Shown: in pieces, positions 62,048 through 64,000 of the stretch
How positions within the stretch are numbered: position 1 is the first letter of the stretch
How the letters are laid out: the number at the start of each line of letters is the position of its first letter
Source: Neurospora crassa OR74A
Taxonomy: Eukaryota; Ascomycota; Sordariomycetes; Sordariales; Sordariaceae
Direction: 5' to 3'
DNA length: 64,000 nt
Assembly (NCBI RefSeq): GCF_000182925.2
Contig: NC_026506.1
Span: forward strand, 3,286,001-3,350,000
Notes under the pieces: generated by a model
Database searches by the model: none
What the model was told of the DNA's origin: nothing
What the model saw: only the letters and a program-made list of their open reading frames with translations
Position numbers and translations under genes: made by a program

Positions 62048-62719
62048 ATGGGCAACTTTTGCTCAACCTGCTTCGGCGGTAGGAGGAGCGATGACTACGA
62101 TGAGGTAGGTTTCGGCATAGCGGCCACAGTCCGATGACATGGCCATCAAAAGAGGCATTCGACGGAACAAGAGAACTGACGTGGACTGTTGCGTGACACA
62201 GGAGGACGAGGCCCAGCATCTCTTCGACGAGAACAACATGCACTACGGGAGCTTTGATCAGCAACACATGATGAACCAGGAAGATCCCCAAGAGACAGAA
62301 AGGGAAATTGCGGCTCTGCAGGGCGTGGTGGAACGCACATCAAAGTATGCCCTCCCACCTGAAATGTCTCCCATCCAAGATCTAGTCCGAGACCCAAGTC
62401 CACGGAGCCGGTAGAGCGAATAACTGACTTGGAACCGCGCAGTAACATGGTCGACATCTATGATATGGTCCCGCATGATAAACCCATGCAGGACGCTCCT
62501 GCTCCCTACGGCTTTGCCAACCAGCGCTACAATGCCCTGCTTTCCAAGCTCTCAACCCACGATGACATGGCCGCCGTTGCACGGGTTGACTGGGGCACCC
62601 CTGAGGACGACAGCATGGAGATGCTGCGCAAAGCTTCCTTGCCAACCATCCCCATCAAGGCTGAAGGAGGCGAGGCCCTCGTCGGTAACTTTACCGATGC
62701 CGCTGCCGCCATGCGCTGA
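62048..62719 (+). CDS. meh1: Meh1/Ego1 (LAMTOR1-like) lipid-anchored TORC1 scaffold, 158 aa (exons 62048..62104, 62202..62344, 62443..62719)
   Basis: The vacuole-membrane scaffold of the EGO/Ragulator complex that holds Rag GTPases for TORC1 activation. Exon 1 encodes MGNFCSTCFGG, a Met-Gly myristoylation signal with nearby cysteines for palmitoylation. After an acidic linker (DDYDEEDEAQHLF), exon 2 ends with a helix (QETEREIAALQGVVERTS). Exon 3 begins NNMVDIYDMVPHDKPM, matching the S-N-(x)-(I/V)-D motif of LAMTOR1. The rest is helical with a central YNALLSKLSTHDDMAAV segment and a C-terminal tail. Splice donors GTAGGT and GTATGC and acceptors CAG keep frame (phases 0 and 2). The start codon follows CAAG. 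Sequence similarity across the family is low, so the assignment rests on the lipidation signal, length (about 160-180) and the motif order. Confidence 0.8.
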
Positions 62720-64000
62720 AACCATACCACGACACCAAAACCATGACTTGCTGTCTATACCCTATCCACCTGATGCCGACAGCAACATGACAGAACATCC
62801 ACAGTATCCTCCGACCCAGAATATACCACACCATACGTTCATCAAACCAGAACCATCTGACACAACAATAACTCCGGGACTCCTTGGCCATGCCGATACG
62901 AGGTGGCATGCCCAAGTTCGCTTGGCCGGTTTCCCCCATCATATTTTCCTTTTGTAATTTCTCGTCTTTCCTGATGCTGTTCCGGAAACAGCGGGCGTTC
63001 AGCGATTCGATAGGTCTGCGGCCAGAGACAACGTGGCATGGCAGGATGTTATGTTGATGAGTTGTCGATACCCGTCGAGGTGGGATACAGCATCCATTCG
63101 TCTCATACATCACCGCTTCGTATGCCCAAGTTGTTGGATAAGGCCAAGGATAGGCTTAAAAACGGCGTGTCTGGGGGTATGTATGCGTTGTACAGCAACA
63201 ATCCAATTTAATGCTTTCCTTTGTTCAATGACTGGATCAGTGCTGTTTGGACCAACCCATGGTGGTGTAGTCCTCCGGCCCCCAACAAACAAAATGTTGA
63301 CAAGGCGCGCGCCCACTAAATGTCAGCCACGTTCATCAAGTTCCGTTTTCTTGCCCATTGTCAAAGATATAAATACCAAGCCATCTTGTCCGGTTCCCTT
63401 TGCACAAAACTGACCCTTGTTTAATGCTTGTATAGAAACACCGCGTTTCCATCGGTGGTGGACATGATCCGAGATGCGACCACAGCCATTTGCATTACCT
63501 CATCTTTTCGGACTATGGCACCAACAATTTCTCCATTTTCTTTCTGTGGCAGCAAGGCCTCGCCAGGAGCCCGTGCACCGCTCAGCTTCGCTCAGCTTCA
63601 GATGAACATGTTGGGTCACTTTCAGGTCGCAGATGGCTATCGAGGAGTGCGGAACAGGTAACATGAATCGAGACGAGGAATGAGAGCTACGAGGGGAAGG
63701 AAGAGTAGGAGGGTGCGCCAGTGACCCCCAAAAGTGGAAGGACATGCAACATTCGGAAGCAGGCAGGGACAGCAGAGCACGTCACATCAGCCAGCCATGG
63801 CCTTCGTTATAGGCCGCGGTACCACCCAAAGATGAACTGGAGGCCTGATGGTCTACTTCTAGCGAGGCCAACTCAAGGTCGCCCTCCCTTTTTTTTGTTT
63901 TTCCCCTTGTCACTGGATTAAGTTCAGGTGGAGTGAAGAGATGCTCTCGGCTTCCTCATCCAGGAGTCCCGCGAGATTCGGCATCTTCGATTGCGGCCCA
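62720..64000. other. 3' region of the Meh1 gene and unannotated right edge
   Basis: Open frames have no domains or coding bias. A neighbouring gene may begin beyond the window. Nothing is supported here. Confidence 0.5.

Overview
The window is genomic DNA from a filamentous ascomycete, almost certainly Neurospora or a close Sordariaceae relative. The evidence is short introns with GTRNGT donors, CTAAC/CTGAC-type branch sites and CAG/TAG acceptors; C-rich third codon positions; long gene-free intervals with homopolymer tracts and CCTAGG-type motifs; and one sharply bounded AT-rich block that looks destroyed by repeat-induced point mutation (RIP). From memory, the order GH43 - vos-1 ... GH2 beta-galactosidase - GH74 xyloglucanase matches the N. 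crassa NCU05965 to NCU05955 neighbourhood. I could not check this against a database.

Layout. 1-1.0 kb: 3' end of a GH43 glycosidase gene (+). 2.3-3.7 kb: the velvet-family regulator vos-1 (-). 3.7-17.1 kb: about 13.4 kb with no supportable gene, carrying homopolymer and microsatellite tracts. 17.1-17.4 kb: a small charged 79-residue protein (-). 19.1-20.4 kb: a Saf4/YJU2B splicing factor (+), convergent with the three-exon GPI18 mannosyltransferase gene (-, 20.8-23.1 kb). 26.3-27.2 kb: the SNARE Vti1 (-, three exons). 30.0-32.1 kb: a fungal protein of unknown function (+). 34.2-36.4 kb: a HET-domain protein (+). 36.9-40.1 kb: a LacZ-type GH2 beta-galactosidase (-, three exons), divergent from the secreted GH74 xyloglucanase with a CBM1 tail (+, 41.5-44.2 kb, four exons). 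44.8-45.5 kb: tRNA-Glu(UUC) and tRNA-Met(CAU), both (-). 46.1-48.3 kb: a long disordered protein (-). 49.0-53.2 kb: a RIP-ruined Mutator-like (MULE) DNA transposon with 97-bp terminal inverted repeats (TIRs) and an 11-bp target-site duplication (TSD). A 90-bp hairpin MITE is nested inside its transposase gene. 53.7-55.0 kb: a DUF829/TMEM53-like alpha/beta hydrolase (-). 55.7-57.4 kb: a four-exon gene of unknown function (-). 58.8-60.1 kb: a cysteine-rich single-pass membrane protein (+). 62.0-62.7 kb: a small lipid-anchored Meh1/Ego1 (LAMTOR1-like) scaffold (+, three exons).

How the genes relate. Three genes are plant-cell-wall enzymes: GH43, and the divergent GH2/GH74 pair. The pair suggests a two-step xyloglucan route, with GH74 cutting the backbone outside the cell and the signal-less beta-galactosidase removing galactose from imported oligosaccharides. 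vos-1 is a developmental regulator. Saf4, Gpi18, Vti1 and Meh1 are housekeeping genes for splicing, GPI-anchor synthesis, endosomal fusion and TORC1 signalling. The clearest non-gene structure is the MULE with its nested MITE. Nothing here is convincingly a new multi-gene system; the least explained coding regions are the genes at 30.0, 46.1, 55.7 and 58.8 kb.
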